Assembly: GCF_026898095.1 (NCBI RefSeq)
Contig: NZ_CP114015.1
Coordinates: 3,286,001-3,350,000 of the forward strand
Direction of reading: 5' to 3'
Length of the DNA stretch: 64,000 bases
Source: Arthrobacter sp. ATA002
Lineage (GTDB): Bacteria; Actinomycetota; Actinomycetes; Actinomycetales; Micrococcaceae
This document shows positions 9,534 to 18,936 of this stretch, in pieces. The notes beneath the pieces were generated by a model that worked only from the letters and a program-made list of their open reading frames with translations, did not search any database and was not told the DNA's origin. The translations under genes and the position numbers were made by a program. Position 1 is the stretch's first letter. The number at the start of each line of letters is the position of its first letter.

Positions 9534-10858
9534 CCGCACAGCCGTCCATCACCGCCGTCGAGGTGGTACCGGTCGCCGGACACGACTCCATGCTGCTGAA
9601 CCTCTCCGGTGCACACGGTCCCTTCTTCACCCGCAATATCGTGATCGTCACCGATTCCGACGGGCGGACCGGGCTCGGTGAGGTTCCGGGCGGGGAGAAC
9701 ATCCGCCGCACCATCGAGGAGGCCGGGGACCTGATCACCGGCCAGCCGGTGGCCAGGTTCCGCACCCTGCTGCGGCAAATCGCGGCAGCGTTTGCCGGCC
9801 GTGACGCCGGCGGACGCGGGCTGCAGACCTTCGATCTGCGCACCACGGTGCACGCGGTAACCGGTCTCGAATCCGCACTGCTGGATTTGCAGGGCCAGTT
9901 TCTGGGCGTTCCCGTCGCCGAACTCCTTGGCGACGGCCAGCAGCGCAGCGCCGTGCCCATGCTGGGCTACCTCTTTTTCATTGGCAATCCGGATTCCACC
10001 GACCTGCCGTACCTTCGGGAAACGGCAGCGGCAGGAAACTGGGAGCGGCTGCGGCGCGAAGAAGCCATGACCCCCAAGGCCGTGGTGGCCCTGGCCGAGG
10101 CCGCCGCCGAGAAGTACGGTTTCACCGACTTCAAGCTCAAGGGAGGGGTTCTAGACGGAGACACCGAGGTTGATGCGGTCCTAGCCCTGAAAGAACGTTT
10201 TCCGGCGGCCCGAATTACCCTGGATCCCAACGGCGGCTGGCTCCTGGCCGATGCCATCCGGCTGGGCCGGCGGATGGAAGGCGCGGTGGCGTACGCCGAA
10301 GACCCCTGTGGAGCCGAAGGACGCTACTCCGGCCGCGAAATCATGGCCGAGTTCCGCCGGGCCACCGGCCTGCGGACCGCCACCAACATGATCGCCACCG
10401 ACTGGCGGGAAATGTCCCACGCCGTACGCACGAACGCGGTGGACATTCCGCTGGCTGATCCGCACTTCTGGACCATGGCCGGTTCCGTCCGGGTTGCCCA
10501 GCTGTGCTCCGAGTTCGGGCTCACCTGGGGCTCGCATTCGAACAACCACTTCGATATCTCGCTGGCCATGTTCACCCAGGTGGGGGCGGCGGCTCCGGGA
10601 GAGATCACCGCGCTGGACACGCACTGGATCTGGCAGGACGGACAGGGACTGACCCTGGAGCCGCTGGAAATCCGGGGCGGCGAAATCCAGGTCCCGGACA
10701 AGCCCGGGCTGGGCGTCGAGCTGGACCGCAGCAGGCTCAACGAAGCCCACCAGCTCTACCTTAAGCACGGGCTGGGCAGCCGGGATGACGCCGCCGCCAT
10801 GCAGTACCTTGTACCGGGATGGTCGTTCGATCCGAAACGTCCCTGCCTGGTCCGCTAG
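9530..10858 (+). CDS. gudD: Glucarate dehydratase
   Basis: 442-residue enolase-superfamily enzyme (mandelate-racemase-like barrel). It dehydrates D-glucarate, and usually L-idarate, to 5-keto-4-deoxyglucarate. Visible are the KLKGG catalytic lysine motif (about residue 205), metal ligands in [11 protein letters not shown] and AYAEDPCG, and the C-terminal catalytic histidine in [16 protein letters not shown]. The ATG overlaps the preceding stop (ATGA). With kdgD and the aldehyde dehydrogenase it completes D-glucarate to 2-oxoglutarate. Confidence 0.94.
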   Translation: MTAQPSITAVEVVPVAGHDSMLLNLSGAHGPFFTRNIVIVTDSDGRTGLGEVPGGENIRRTIEEAGDLITGQPVARFRTLLRQIAAAFAGRDAGGRGLQTFDLRTTVHAVTGLESALLDLQGQFLGVPVAELLGDGQQRSAVPMLGYLFFIGNPDSTDLPYLRETAAAGNWERLRREEAMTPKAVVALAEAAAEKYGFTDFKLKGGVLDGDTEVDAVLALKERFPAARITLDPNGGWLLADAIRLGRRMEGAVAYAEDPCGAEGRYSGREIMAEFRRATGLRTATNMIATDWREMSHAVRTNAVDIPLADPHFWTMAGSVRVAQLCSEFGLTWGSHSNNHFDISLAMFTQVGAAAPGEITALDTHWIWQDGQGLTLEPLEIRGGEIQVPDKPGLGVELDRSRLNEAHQLYLKHGLGSRDDAAAMQYLVPGWSFDPKRPCLVR

Positions 10859-10863
10859 GCACC

Positions 10864-10892
10864 GGCCGCCGGCGGGTGTTCCGCCGGCGGCC
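10864..10892 (+). terminator. Stem-loop after gudD
   Basis: A perfect 12-bp inverted repeat (GGCCGCCGGCGG, loop GTGTT, complement) lies 6 bp after the gudD stop. There is no clear T-tract. It probably ends or attenuates the operon before the AEC transporter gene. Confidence 0.65.
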
Positions 10893-10939
10893 GTCCACCC
10901 GTAACGATCCGGAGTGCTCCGGAAATTGGAGTTCCCGCC

Positions 10940-11923
10940 GTGCTGGGCGTTATTGAGGGCTTTGCCATTGTCATGATCATCGCGGTGGTGGGCTACGTCT
11001 TCGCGGCCCTTCGCCGGAACGGGGACAGCGACCCCAAGACCGCCCTCACTTCAGTCATTTACTACGTCACCAATCCGGCGCTGATGTTCATCCTTCTGGC
11101 CGAGGCTCCGGTGGACGAGGTGCTGCGCACTTTCGCTCCGGCGGCGCTGCTCATCGCAGTGGCCTGCGGAGCGCTGTATGCGGGCCTTTCCTTTGTCTTC
11201 TTCCGCCGCAGCGCCGCCGACGCGGCGGTGGGCGCCATGAGCTCCTCCTACGCGAACGCGGGAAACATCGGCCTGCCCATTGCGCTGTACGCCGTCGGCA
11301 GCTCAACCCCCGTGGTATCCGTGCTGGTGGCCCAGCTGCTGATCCTCGCTCCCGCCTACATTGCCGTTTTCAGTTTCACCGGCCGGCGCCGCGCCGCTGC
11401 TGCCTCCGGGCCCGGCGCGCTGGCAGCGGGCCGCCGGAGCCGGGCACGCCCGCTGGCGCTGCTCTCCGCCGTCGTGCGCCCCTTCGCCAACCCCGTGACG
11501 CTGGCGACACTCGCGGGCCTGGCCGCAGCGCTGACCGGTTTCCGGCTGCCCCCTGTCCTGTGGGAACCTGTGTCGCTGCTGGGGCACGCCTCAGTGCCGC
11601 TGCTCCTGCTGACCTTCGGCATGAGCCTGCACGGCCAGCGTCCGCTGGGAACCCCCGGTGTGCGCACCGAAGTTCTGGTCTCGTCCGCGGTGAAGCTGCT
11701 GGCCGCTCCCCTCCTGGGCTATGCCGTGGGACGCTGGATTTTCGGATTGGAAGGCCTGGACCTGTTCGGAGTCGTGGTCATGAGTGCGCTGCCCACGGCA
11801 CAGAACGTCTATCTCTTCTCCCACCAGTTCGGCATGAAATCCGTCATTGCCCGCGACGTCGTTTTCCTGACCTCGTTCCTGTCCTTCCCGGTCATCCTGC
11901 TGGCTGCCGTCCTGCTGGCCTGA
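10940..11923 (+). CDS. AEC-family permease (auxin efflux carrier-like)
   Basis: 327-residue integral membrane protein with about ten hydrophobic segments in two halves. Family features include the N-terminal helix LGVIEGFAIVMIIAVVGYVFA, helix 2 YYVTNPALMFILLAEAP, the conserved stretch SSYANAGNIGLPIALYAVG, and the C-terminal SALPTAQNVYLFSHQFGM. AEC permeases move small carboxylates; some members take up malate, malonate or lactate. It starts at GTG 10940 with a modest GGAG upstream. It is co-directional with the glucarate operon and may move a related acid. Confidence 0.85.
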   Translation: MLGVIEGFAIVMIIAVVGYVFAALRRNGDSDPKTALTSVIYYVTNPALMFILLAEAPVDEVLRTFAPAALLIAVACGALYAGLSFVFFRRSAADAAVGAMSSSYANAGNIGLPIALYAVGSSTPVVSVLVAQLLILAPAYIAVFSFTGRRRAAAASGPGALAAGRRSRARPLALLSAVVRPFANPVTLATLAGLAAALTGFRLPPVLWEPVSLLGHASVPLLLLTFGMSLHGQRPLGTPGVRTEVLVSSAVKLLAAPLLGYAVGRWIFGLEGLDLFGVVVMSALPTAQNVYLFSHQFGMKSVIARDVVFLTSFLSFPVILLAAVLLA

Positions 11924-11933
11924 CGGCGTCCCC

Positions 11934-12560
11934 TTAGCCGGAATGGTGCCGGGAAGCGCCGGAATGAGCCGGGATCCGCCGTGCCCGGTCGCCGCGGGAG
12001 CCGCCGGAATCCCGCCCGCGAACCGCTGCCGCACCATGCTGCACCGGGGGATTCCCGCGTGCCGAACCGGCAGCGGGCCGGGAAGCGGCCGCTGCGGCCG
12101 TCCGGCGCGACACCGCCGCACGCTCCCCCGGCGCCAGGTACCGTATGTGCCGGCCGCTGCTCAGCCGCCGGGCGCTTTGGTTGAGGACCGGCCGCAGCTC
12201 CCGCATGCGCGCCTGATAGTTGCGGGCATTGCCCTCGGTTTCCCGCAGGTAGGCGTCACACGCCCGGTGCATTTCCAGCAGCGCCGCAGCAGGCGAGGAT
12301 GAGCCGGGCCTCAGTTCACTCAGTGTCTCGCGCACCTGCTGCCGGATGTCCGCGACGGCGGAGCGGCACCGGGCAGCGTCAAAATCCGGCTCCGCTGCCC
12401 CCGGCCGTGTTTCCGCGAGTGCCCGCTTCAAGTGCACCTGCGTGATCAGGGCCTGCAGTGCCCGCTTCTCACGCGCACCCTGCAGCCAGCGGCCCGCGCC
12501 CGCCCAGACCAGCGCGCCGAAGACCGCGCCGATCAAAGTTCCTCCCAGAAAACCCCACAT
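11934..12560 (-). CDS. Hypothetical membrane-anchored protein, Ala/Arg-rich C-terminus
   Basis: 208 residues, family not recognised. ATG 12560 (GGGGAAGGGG upstream) gives MWGFLGGTLIGAVFGALVWA, a single N-terminal glycine-rich TM helix. A cytoplasmic helical region follows, with heptad-like spacing (QALITQVHLKRALAETRPGA; VADIRQQVRETLSEL; MHRACDAYLRETEGNARNYQ), and then a basic, low-complexity tail of about 70 residues. Third-position G/C stays high to the stop, so the tail appears genuinely coding. It converges on the AEC gene with an 11-bp gap. Confidence 0.55.
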   Translation of the reverse strand: MWGFLGGTLIGAVFGALVWAGAGRWLQGAREKRALQALITQVHLKRALAETRPGAAEPDFDAARCRSAVADIRQQVRETLSELRPGSSSPAAALLEMHRACDAYLRETEGNARNYQARMRELRPVLNQSARRLSSGRHIRYLAPGERAAVSRRTAAAAASRPAAGSARGNPPVQHGAAAVRGRDSGGSRGDRARRIPAHSGASRHHSG

Positions 12561-12793
12561 GCCGTGCCCCTTCCCCCACTCCGGGCGGCGGTTCACCTCC
12601 ACCGCTGAGAGGGAAGAGTACGAACACGGCGGCCCGTGCACCAGAGAGGTTCGGGGAAATCGAAAACCACCTGCTCCGGTGCGTGCCGCAGGCCACGGGC
12701 GGCCATGAGATTGCCCGCAGCCTGCGGGCGGGAACCGCCCCGTGGCGGCAAACCCGCCGCAGGGCGCCCATTTCGGGGATCTAGCTTAAAAAT

Positions 12794-13888
12794 ATGAAGC
12801 TCTCTACGCTGACTGCGGCGGGGCTCCTGTCCGGGGTGGCCGCCGCTGGAATTGCAGCCGCCGCTGCCCTGCACCGGCATCCCCTGCCGTCAGCGCTGCT
12901 CATCCGCGGTGTCTTCGCCGGGGCGGGCAGGGTCCCGGCGAAAAAAATGCTCCCCCACATTCCCCGGTTCACGGTGACCGGACACCGGGGACTGGAGTAT
13001 CTGGGGACCGCAGCCAAGCCGTCCCTGGACCTGTTCCTGCCGGATGATCCGGACCGCACACCTCTTCCGGTGGTGCTGTGGATCCACGGCGGTGCCTGGA
13101 TTTCCGGTTCCAAGGAAGATGTTGCCCCGTATCTGAAGGTCCTCGCCGGATACGGGTACGCCGTCATTGGAGTCGGCTACTCCGTCTCCCCCAAGGCGAT
13201 CTATCCGGCCGCCGTGCGGGAGCTGAACTCCGCCCTGGGCTTTGTCCGCGAACACGCGGACCGCTACGGGCTGGACCCCAACCGGATTGTCCTGGCCGGT
13301 GACTCCGCCGGGGCGCAGCTGGCGGCGCAGCTGGCCCTGGCCGTCACCAATTCCGGCTACGCCGCGGAAACCGGAGTGATCCCCGCCGCCTCCCCCGAAC
13401 AGCTGTGCGGAATCGTGCTGAACTGCGGAGTCTTCGATCTGGAGTCCGTGGCGCGCCTGCGCGGCCCGGTGGGCTGGGGGCTTCGGAAGGCGCTGTGGTC
13501 CTACACCGGTTCCAAGGACTGGGCGGCCACCAGCGCAGCGGGCCACATGTCCATCCCGGAGCACGTGGATCACCGTTTTCCGCCCACGTACATTTCCGGC
13601 GGAAACGGCGACAACCTGACCCTCACCCAGTCGGTGCCCCTGGCGGACCGGCTGGAGGCACTCGGAGTGCCCGTGGTGCGCCGGTTCTGGCCGAAGAACT
13701 ACAAACCGTCTCTGGGCCACGAGTACCAGTTCCAGCTACACCGCCCGGAAGCCATGGAATCGCTGCACGAGACCGCGGCGTTCCTTGAGGCGGTGACCGG
13801 AGTGTCGGCCCTGCCGCGCAACCCGCTGGAGGATCAGGTCCTCCGGCCGGACTTCGACGTCCGGCCGGACGTGCGCCTCAGCGCCTGA
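12794..13888 (+). CDS. Alpha/beta hydrolase (hormone-sensitive-lipase/esterase type)
   Basis: 364 residues. An N-terminal hydrophobic segment (residues 1-28) suggests a membrane anchor or signal. The catalytic domain has the oxyanion motif WIHGGAWISG (about residue 95) and the nucleophile motif LAGDSAGAQLAAQL. The histidine is probably in SLGHEYQFQLH near the C-terminus. It probably hydrolyses a small ester, substrate unknown. A -10-like TAGCTT (12782-12787) ends only 6 bases before ATG 12794 and no SD is visible, so the mRNA may be leaderless. It is a single gene ended by the hairpin at 13895. Confidence 0.85.
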   Translation: MKLSTLTAAGLLSGVAAAGIAAAAALHRHPLPSALLIRGVFAGAGRVPAKKMLPHIPRFTVTGHRGLEYLGTAAKPSLDLFLPDDPDRTPLPVVLWIHGGAWISGSKEDVAPYLKVLAGYGYAVIGVGYSVSPKAIYPAAVRELNSALGFVREHADRYGLDPNRIVLAGDSAGAQLAAQLALAVTNSGYAAETGVIPAASPEQLCGIVLNCGVFDLESVARLRGPVGWGLRKALWSYTGSKDWAATSAAGHMSIPEHVDHRFPPTYISGGNGDNLTLTQSVPLADRLEALGVPVVRRFWPKNYKPSLGHEYQFQLHRPEAMESLHETAAFLEAVTGVSALPRNPLEDQVLRPDFDVRPDVRLSA

Positions 13889-13894
13889 TCGGCG

Positions 13895-13925
13895 CCGGTC
13901 CTGGGCCGGGCCGGCCCAGGACCGG
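13895..13925. terminator. Bidirectional terminator hairpin between hydrolase and lutC
   Basis: 13-bp inverted repeat, CCGGTCCTGGGCC (13895-13907) and its complement (13913-13925), with a 5-base loop, lies between two converging genes. It is GC-rich without a clear U-run. Confidence 0.7.
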
Positions 13926-13942
13926 GGCCGCCCTGGACAACG

Positions 13943-14577
13943 TCAGGACCGGACGATAACGACGTCCAGGGTCCGGGGGCCGTGCACGCCCTCCACCCGT
14001 TCGAGCTCAATATCGGAGGTGGCACTCGGACCGCTGATCCAAGTCAGCGGCCGGGTTCCGTCCAGCCGGCGCAGGGCCTCGGGGAGGATCCCGGCAACGT
14101 CGTCTTCCCGCACCACGCAGATGTGGTGGTCCGGTACCAGGGTGATCGCGCGCCGCCCCTGGTTCGGGCTGCCGTCCAGGATGATCGTGCCGGTTTCCGC
14201 CACGGACACGGCGCTGCCGGTCACCACGGCGTCGACGGCGTCGAGTTCGGGCACGCTCAGCGGAGCCTCAAAGGCGTCGGCGCGCCGGCGGCCAGGGCCC
14301 GGGCGTCAGCGTCCGCCAGCCAGGCGCCGTCGATCCCCGCGGGAACCGCGTAACTGGCAGCGTCCCGGAGCAGCTCGGCGATCCGCGGAGCCAGCCCCGC
14401 CTCGTCAACCACGGTCACGCCGGCTTTGTAGTCCAGCAGCCGGTCCACCAGCAGCTCAATGCGTTCCCCGGCGCTCATTCCCGACTCTTCTCGGTACGTC
14501 CGCGGAATCTCCGGCACCGCCGGGTGGTCACGCAGCGCCGAGCGCAGCCGGTCCAGGATGTCATCCCGCGCGCTCAT
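13943..14577 (-). pseudogene. lutC: Lactate utilization protein C (LUD domain), frameshifted
   Basis: LUD-domain subunit of the LutABC iron-sulfur L-lactate oxidase complex. The N-terminal part from ATG 14577 reads MSARDDILDRLRSALRDHPA and continues to about 14260. The C-terminal part lies in the adjacent frame ([20 protein letters not shown], then VPDHHICVV). The junction reads CCTTTGAGG where one further base would give [17 protein letters not shown]. Restored length is about 211 residues, normal for LutC. The start overlaps the lutB stop (ATGA). Confidence 0.88.
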
Positions 14578-16120
14578 GCCTGTTCCCCTGTTTCGGTGGA
14601 GTTGTGCGTTTCGCTGTGGTTGTGCGCGGACCCGCCGGCGGCGGACTTTTCGTGTTCCTTGGCCCACCAGTCGCGGAAGGACTCCGACGGCGGCGCCGGG
14701 ATGTCGCGGCTCTGTGTCCAGCCGCCCACCAGGCCGGGCAGCTTGGTGATTTTCTTCTTCCGTCCGGCAGCGATCCGGCCCAGCGGCAGCCCCTTTTCCA
14801 GCAGGCCCAGGTGCCTGCCGGAGGAGAAGGCCCAGGATGCGCCCTTCATCATGAGGTCCATCTGGGTGGGGAGCTTCTTCTTACCCCGCTTGCTGTCCAC
14901 GTCCTCGGCGCGCAGGTGCACCAGGATTTCGGGGATGTTGATCTTCACGGGGCAGGCGTCGTAGCAGGCGCCGCACAGCGAAGAGGCGTACGGCAGCGAG
15001 TTGTTTTCCTCGGAGGTAATGCCTGTCATCAGCGGGGACAGGATCGCACCGATCGGCCCCGGGTAGGTGGATCCGTAGGCATGGCCGCCGGTGCGCTCGT
15101 AGACCGGGCACACATTCATGCACGCCGAGCAGCGGATGCAGTGCAGGGCGGAGCGGCCCATTTCATCGGCCAGGGCTGCGCTGCGGCCGTTATCCAGCAG
15201 CACCAGGTGCACGTTCTGCGGACCGTCACCGGGGGTGACGCCGGTCCACAGCGAGGTGTACGGGTTCATCCGCTCCCCGGTGGAGGAGCGCGGCAGCAGC
15301 TGCATGAACACTTCAGGTCCTGCCAGGACGGCAGCAGCTTCTCCACGCCCATCACGGTGATCAGGGTTTCGGGCAGCGTCAGGCACATGCGGCCGTTGCC
15401 CTCGGATTCGACGACGGCGAGGGTGCCGGCGTCGGCGATCGCGAAGTTGGCGCCGGAGATGGCCACCTTGGCGGAGAGGAACTTGCGGCGCAGGTGCGCC
15501 CGTGCCGCTTCGGCCAGCTTGGCCGGGTTGTCGGTGAGGTCCGGGTCCACCCCGGGCATTTCCCGCAGGAAGATGTCGCGGACCTGCGTGCGGTTCTTGT
15601 GGATGGCCGGGACCAGGATGTGGCTGGGCTTGTCGTGGTCAAGCTGGACGATCAGTTCGGCGAGGTCCGTTTCGTACGCGGCGATGCCCTGTTCTTCCAG
15701 GTACTCGTTCAGGCCGATTTCCTGGGTGGCCATGGACTTGACCTTGACCACCTCGTCCACGCCCTGTTCGCGGATCAGGCCGCGGACAATTTCGTTGGCT
15801 TCAGCCGCGTCCCGCGCCCAGTGGATGATGCCGCCGCGCGCGGTGAAGTTCTTTTCGAACTGTTCCAGCAGTTCGGGAAGCTGTGCCATGACCGCTTCCT
15901 TGGTGGCGCTGCCGGCGCTGCGCAGGTCCTCCCAGTCCGGCAGTTCCCCGACCACCCGCAGCCGCTTGTCGCGGATGGTGTGCGTGGCGTGGCCCAGGTT
16001 GGCCCGCAGCTGGGCGTTGCCCAGTTCCCGCTTGGCTGCGGAGGGAAAGGACTCGGTGGCGTTGAGGTTGCCCTGGCCAAAAACCGGCAGGGTGGGCATG
16101 CCCAAATACGTGGTGCTCAT
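14574..16120 (-). pseudogene. lutB: Lactate utilization protein B (LUD + 4Fe-4S ferredoxin), frameshifted
   Basis: Central iron-sulfur subunit of LutABC, which oxidises L-lactate to pyruvate. An N-terminal LUD domain (ATRGGIIHWARDAAEANEIV-type region, then ISGANFAIADAGTLAVVESE) is followed by two 4Fe-4S motifs, CIRCSACMNVCPVYERTGG and CGACYDACPVKINIPEIL. The frame breaks near 15310-15316: SWQDLK... must shift to EVFMQLLPRSSTGERMN. CCTGAAG where CCTGGAAG is expected implies one missing G. Restored length is about 515 residues. The start (ATG 16120, AAAGG upstream) overlaps the lutA stop. Confidence 0.9.
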
Positions 16121-16917
16121 CGTGAAACCTTTCCGCCGACCAGGACGTCTCCGGTGACGGATACCGGATTCTCCCGAGTGCTGGCGAGGATGTCCGCAAA
16201 GTGCAGGGTGGTGACGCTGCTGCCCTGCCGGGAAAGCCCGCCGCCAATGTGCAGCAGGCAGGACGCATCGCCGCCGGAGCACAGCTCGGCGCCGGTGGCC
16301 GTGATGTTGGCGGTTTTGTCGTCCAGCATGGCCGTGGAGACGTCGGCGTTCTTCATGGAGAAGGTGCCGCCGAAGCCGCAGCACTGGTCCGCCTCGGGCA
16401 GCGGCTGCACGGTGATCCCGCCGACGGTCTGGAGCAGGTTCAGCTGCCGGTCCCCCAGCCGCAGCAGGCGCATGCCGTGGCAGCTGGGATGGTAGGTGAC
16501 ATTGTGCGGGAACCAGGAGCCCAGCTGCTCGGCGGCATTGGTGACCCCCAGCACGTCGGTGAGCAGCGCGGACAGTTCATAGGTCTTGGCGCCCACCGCC
16601 TCGGCGCGGGCCTCCAGGGCGGCATCGCCGCAGGAGCGCGCCACCATCGCGTGCTGGTGCTTGACGGAGGCGACGCAGGAACCGGAAGGCGCGACGGCGA
16701 CGTCGTACTCCTGCGGTTCGAAGGCCTCCACGTGGTTCCGGACCACGGGCACGGCCTCGGGCAGATAGCCGGAGTTCACGTGCATCTGTCCGCAGCAGGC
16801 CTGGCCTGCCGGGAACACCACTTCGTGGCCGAGCCGCTCGAGGATGGCCACCGTTGCCCGGGCGGTGCGCGGGTACATGGCATCCACAATGCAGGTGGCG
16901 AATAGAGCAATTTTCAT
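16117..16917 (-). CDS. lutA: Lactate utilization protein A (two CCG domains)
   Basis: 266-residue (Fe-S)-binding oxidoreductase subunit with two cysteine-rich CCG domains: QACCGQMHVNSGY with downstream SGSCVASVKHQ, and YHPSCHGMRL with ADQCCGFGGTFSMKN. These bind unusual Fe-S clusters in LutA, GlpC and HdrB-type proteins. It works with LutB and LutC in L-lactate oxidation. It is the first gene of lutABC, and ATGA overlaps link all three. The promoter overlaps an LldR-type operator at 16952. Confidence 0.93.
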   Translation of the reverse strand: MKIALFATCIVDAMYPRTARATVAILERLGHEVVFPAGQACCGQMHVNSGYLPEAVPVVRNHVEAFEPQEYDVAVAPSGSCVASVKHQHAMVARSCGDAALEARAEAVGAKTYELSALLTDVLGVTNAAEQLGSWFPHNVTYHPSCHGMRLLRLGDRQLNLLQTVGGITVQPLPEADQCCGFGGTFSMKNADVSTAMLDDKTANITATGAELCSGGDASCLLHIGGGLSRQGSSVTTLHFADILASTRENPVSVTGDVLVGGKVSR

Positions 16918-16951
16918 GGCTGCCTTTCAGCGGGGCAACACCCCGCACGTG

Positions 16952-16962
16952 TGGTCTGACCA
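16952..16962. promoter_or_regulatory. LldR-type operator, lutABC promoter
   Basis: TGGTCTGACCA, a perfect palindrome of 5-bp arms about a central T, lies 35 bp upstream of the lutA start. It touches a -10-like TACTAT on the - strand (16967-16962). It matches the TGGTC-N-GACCA type of site used by FadR/GntR lactate regulators. Binding would block lutABC initiation. Confidence 0.75.
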
Positions 16963-17039
16963 TAGTAGAACATGTTGGCCGCGTCACTTCCAAGCGGCGG
17001 TCGCTGGTGACAACCATCACAGACATCCGTGATTTGCGC

Positions 17040-17062
17040 TAGACTCTCCAATGGTCTGACCA
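17040..17062 (+). promoter_or_regulatory. lldP -10 box and first LldR-type operator
   Basis: TAGACT (17040-17045) is a typical actinobacterial -10. The exact operator TGGTCTGACCA follows at 17052-17062, placing the site at about +1. A repressor bound here would prevent open-complex formation at lldP. Confidence 0.7.
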
Positions 17063-17065
17063 CAG

Positions 17066-17076
17066 TGGCCTGACCA
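17066..17076. promoter_or_regulatory. Second LldR-type operator upstream of lldP
   Basis: TGGCCTGACCA, one mismatch from the three other copies, lies 14 bp (centre to centre) after the first lldP operator. The two could bind adjacent dimers. Confidence 0.65.
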
Positions 17077-17105
17077 TACCCGTTAACAGTTATGCGGAGG
17101 ACCCC

Positions 17106-18839
17106 GTGGAGTCGTTCATTCCCAGCACTGATCCAGTGCTCAACAGTGTCGCCGTGTCGGCGCTGGTGGCCCTGGTGCCGCTGCTGACCTTCTTTGTGCT
17201 GCTGGCCTACGTCAAAGTCAAGGCCCACGTCGCTGGTGCGGTCAGCCTGCTGGTGGCCCTCGCCGTCGCCGTCTTTGCGTATCAGATGCCGGCCGGCCTG
17301 GCAGTGCTGTCAGCCACCCAGGGCGCCGTTTTCGGCGCCTTCCCGGTGCTGTGGATCGTCATCATGGCCATTTGGCTGTACCAGGTCACCGTGCTCAGCG
17401 GCCGGTTCGAGGACCTGCGCCGCGTCTTCGACGTGATCGGCGGCGGCGACGTCCGCGTCCAGGCCATCCTCGTGGCCTTCTGCTTCGGCGGGCTGCTCGA
17501 AGCCCTGGCCGGCTTCGGCGCGCCGGTGGCCATTACCGCCACCATGCTGGTGGCCCTGGGCATCAAGCCGCTCAAGGCCGCCGCCGCCGTCCTGGTGGCC
17601 AACACCGCCCCCGTCGCCTTTGGCGCCATGGCCATTCCGATCACCACCGCCGCCTCCCTGACCGGCCTTGACGCCGGACACCTCGGCGCCGTCGTGGGAC
17701 GCCAGGCACCGCTGCTGGCCCTCTTCGTGCCGCTGATCCTGGTGTTCATCCTGGACGGCCGCCGCGGCGTGAAGGACACCTGGCCCGCCGCCGTCGTCAC
17801 CGGCGCCGCCTTTGCCGTTGCACAGGTCCTGTGCTCCACCTACTTCTCCTACGAACTCACCGACATCGTGGCAGCACTGGCCGGCCTGGGTGCCGCCGTC
17901 GTTTTCCTCAAGTTCTGGCAGCCCCGCGGCCTGGAAGCCGCCCGTGAGCGGATGGGCCTGCCGGCCCTGGCCACCGCCGGATCCGGCTCCGCTTCCGGCG
18001 GCGCCGGCGTTTCCGGCACCCGCGGCAGTGCAGCCAAGGACGGCGACTCGCTGACCCGCTCCCGCACCCTGCTGGCGCTTTTCCCGTACTTCCTGGTGAT
18101 CCTCATCTTCGGCATCGCCAAGCTGTGGAAGTGGGGCGCGGACATTCCCGCGTTCCTGGCCTCCACGGACATCAAAATCCCCTGGCCCTGGCTGCATGAG
18201 CGCCTGCTCAGCGACGCCGGCGAACCGGTTTCGTCCACCATCTACACCTTCAACTGGCTGTCCAGCCCCGGCACCCTGCTGCTGATCACCGGACTGATCG
18301 TGTGCGCGGTCTACGCCAAGTACGACGACGGCGGCCGGTACGCGATGAGCGTGGGCAACGGCGTGGCCGAGATTTTCCGGACGATCTGGAACATGCGCTG
18401 GGCCGGCCTGACCATTCTCTCCGTCCTGTCGCTGGCATACGTCATGAACTTCTCCGGACAGACGGTGGCCATCGGCACCTGGCTGGCCGGTACCGGAGCG
18501 TTCTTCGCCTTCCTGTCCCCCGTGCTCGGCTGGGTGGGCACCGCCGTCACGGGTTCGGACACCTCTGCCAACGCGCTCTTCGCCCGGCTGCAGCAGACCG
18601 CCGGCCTGGAGGCGGGCATCGATCCGAACCTGCTGGTCGCCGCCAACACCACCGGCGGCGTGGTCGGCAAGCTGATCAGCCCGCAGAACCTCGCCATCGC
18701 GGTCACCGCCGTGAAGCTGGACGGGCAGGAATCAGTGCTGCTGCGCAAGGTGGTGGGCTGGAGCGTAGGCCTGCTGCTGGTGCTCTGCACCCTGGTCTAC
18801 CTGCAGTCCACGCCGGTCCTGGGCTGGATGCTGCCCTAG
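17106..18839 (+). CDS. lldP: L-lactate permease
   Basis: 577-residue LctP/LldP-family proton:lactate symporter with about 12-14 TM helices. Family stretches include PVLWIVIMAIWLYQVTVLSG, FGGLLEALAGFGAPVAITAT, and AAVLVANTAPVAFGAMAIPI. The C-terminal TGSDTSANALFARLQ and AANTTGGVVGKLISPQNLAI are hallmark sequences. It starts at GTG 17106 with GGAGG 5 bases upstream. It is divergent from lutABC and shares its operator sequence, giving co-induced lactate uptake and oxidation. A flexible Gly/Ala/Ser-rich cytoplasmic loop lies near residues 295-315. Confidence 0.95.
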   Translation: MESFIPSTDPVLNSVAVSALVALVPLLTFFVLLAYVKVKAHVAGAVSLLVALAVAVFAYQMPAGLAVLSATQGAVFGAFPVLWIVIMAIWLYQVTVLSGRFEDLRRVFDVIGGGDVRVQAILVAFCFGGLLEALAGFGAPVAITATMLVALGIKPLKAAAAVLVANTAPVAFGAMAIPITTAASLTGLDAGHLGAVVGRQAPLLALFVPLILVFILDGRRGVKDTWPAAVVTGAAFAVAQVLCSTYFSYELTDIVAALAGLGAAVVFLKFWQPRGLEAARERMGLPALATAGSGSASGGAGVSGTRGSAAKDGDSLTRSRTLLALFPYFLVILIFGIAKLWKWGADIPAFLASTDIKIPWPWLHERLLSDAGEPVSSTIYTFNWLSSPGTLLLITGLIVCAVYAKYDDGGRYAMSVGNGVAEIFRTIWNMRWAGLTILSVLSLAYVMNFSGQTVAIGTWLAGTGAFFAFLSPVLGWVGTAVTGSDTSANALFARLQQTAGLEAGIDPNLLVAANTTGGVVGKLISPQNLAIAVTAVKLDGQESVLLRKVVGWSVGLLLVLCTLVYLQSTPVLGWMLP

Positions 18840-18862
18840 CTCCCCGGAAGGGAACACCGGAA

Positions 18863-18890
18863 TGCGGGGCCGGAATTCTCCGGCCCCGCA
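18863..18890 (+). terminator. Intrinsic terminator after lldP
   Basis: Inverted repeat TGCGGGGCCGG (18863-18873) and its complement (18880-18890), with a 6-base loop, is followed at once by TTCTTCTT. It lies between lldP and the convergent secreted-protein gene. Confidence 0.85.
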
Positions 18891-18936
18891 TTCTTCTTAA
18901 AGAGTCCATTGTTTCATCCGGAGGTTCGGGAAACTC

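Noticed and set aside
12560-12641. N-terminal extension of the 11934-12560 protein
   Set aside because: Residues before MWGFLGGTLIG are not hydrophobic or patterned, and a purine-rich SD sits just before ATG 12560.
14019-16157. 712-residue open frame on the + strand
   Set aside because: Antisense to lutC and lutB, whose iron-sulfur motifs and overlapping starts are clear.
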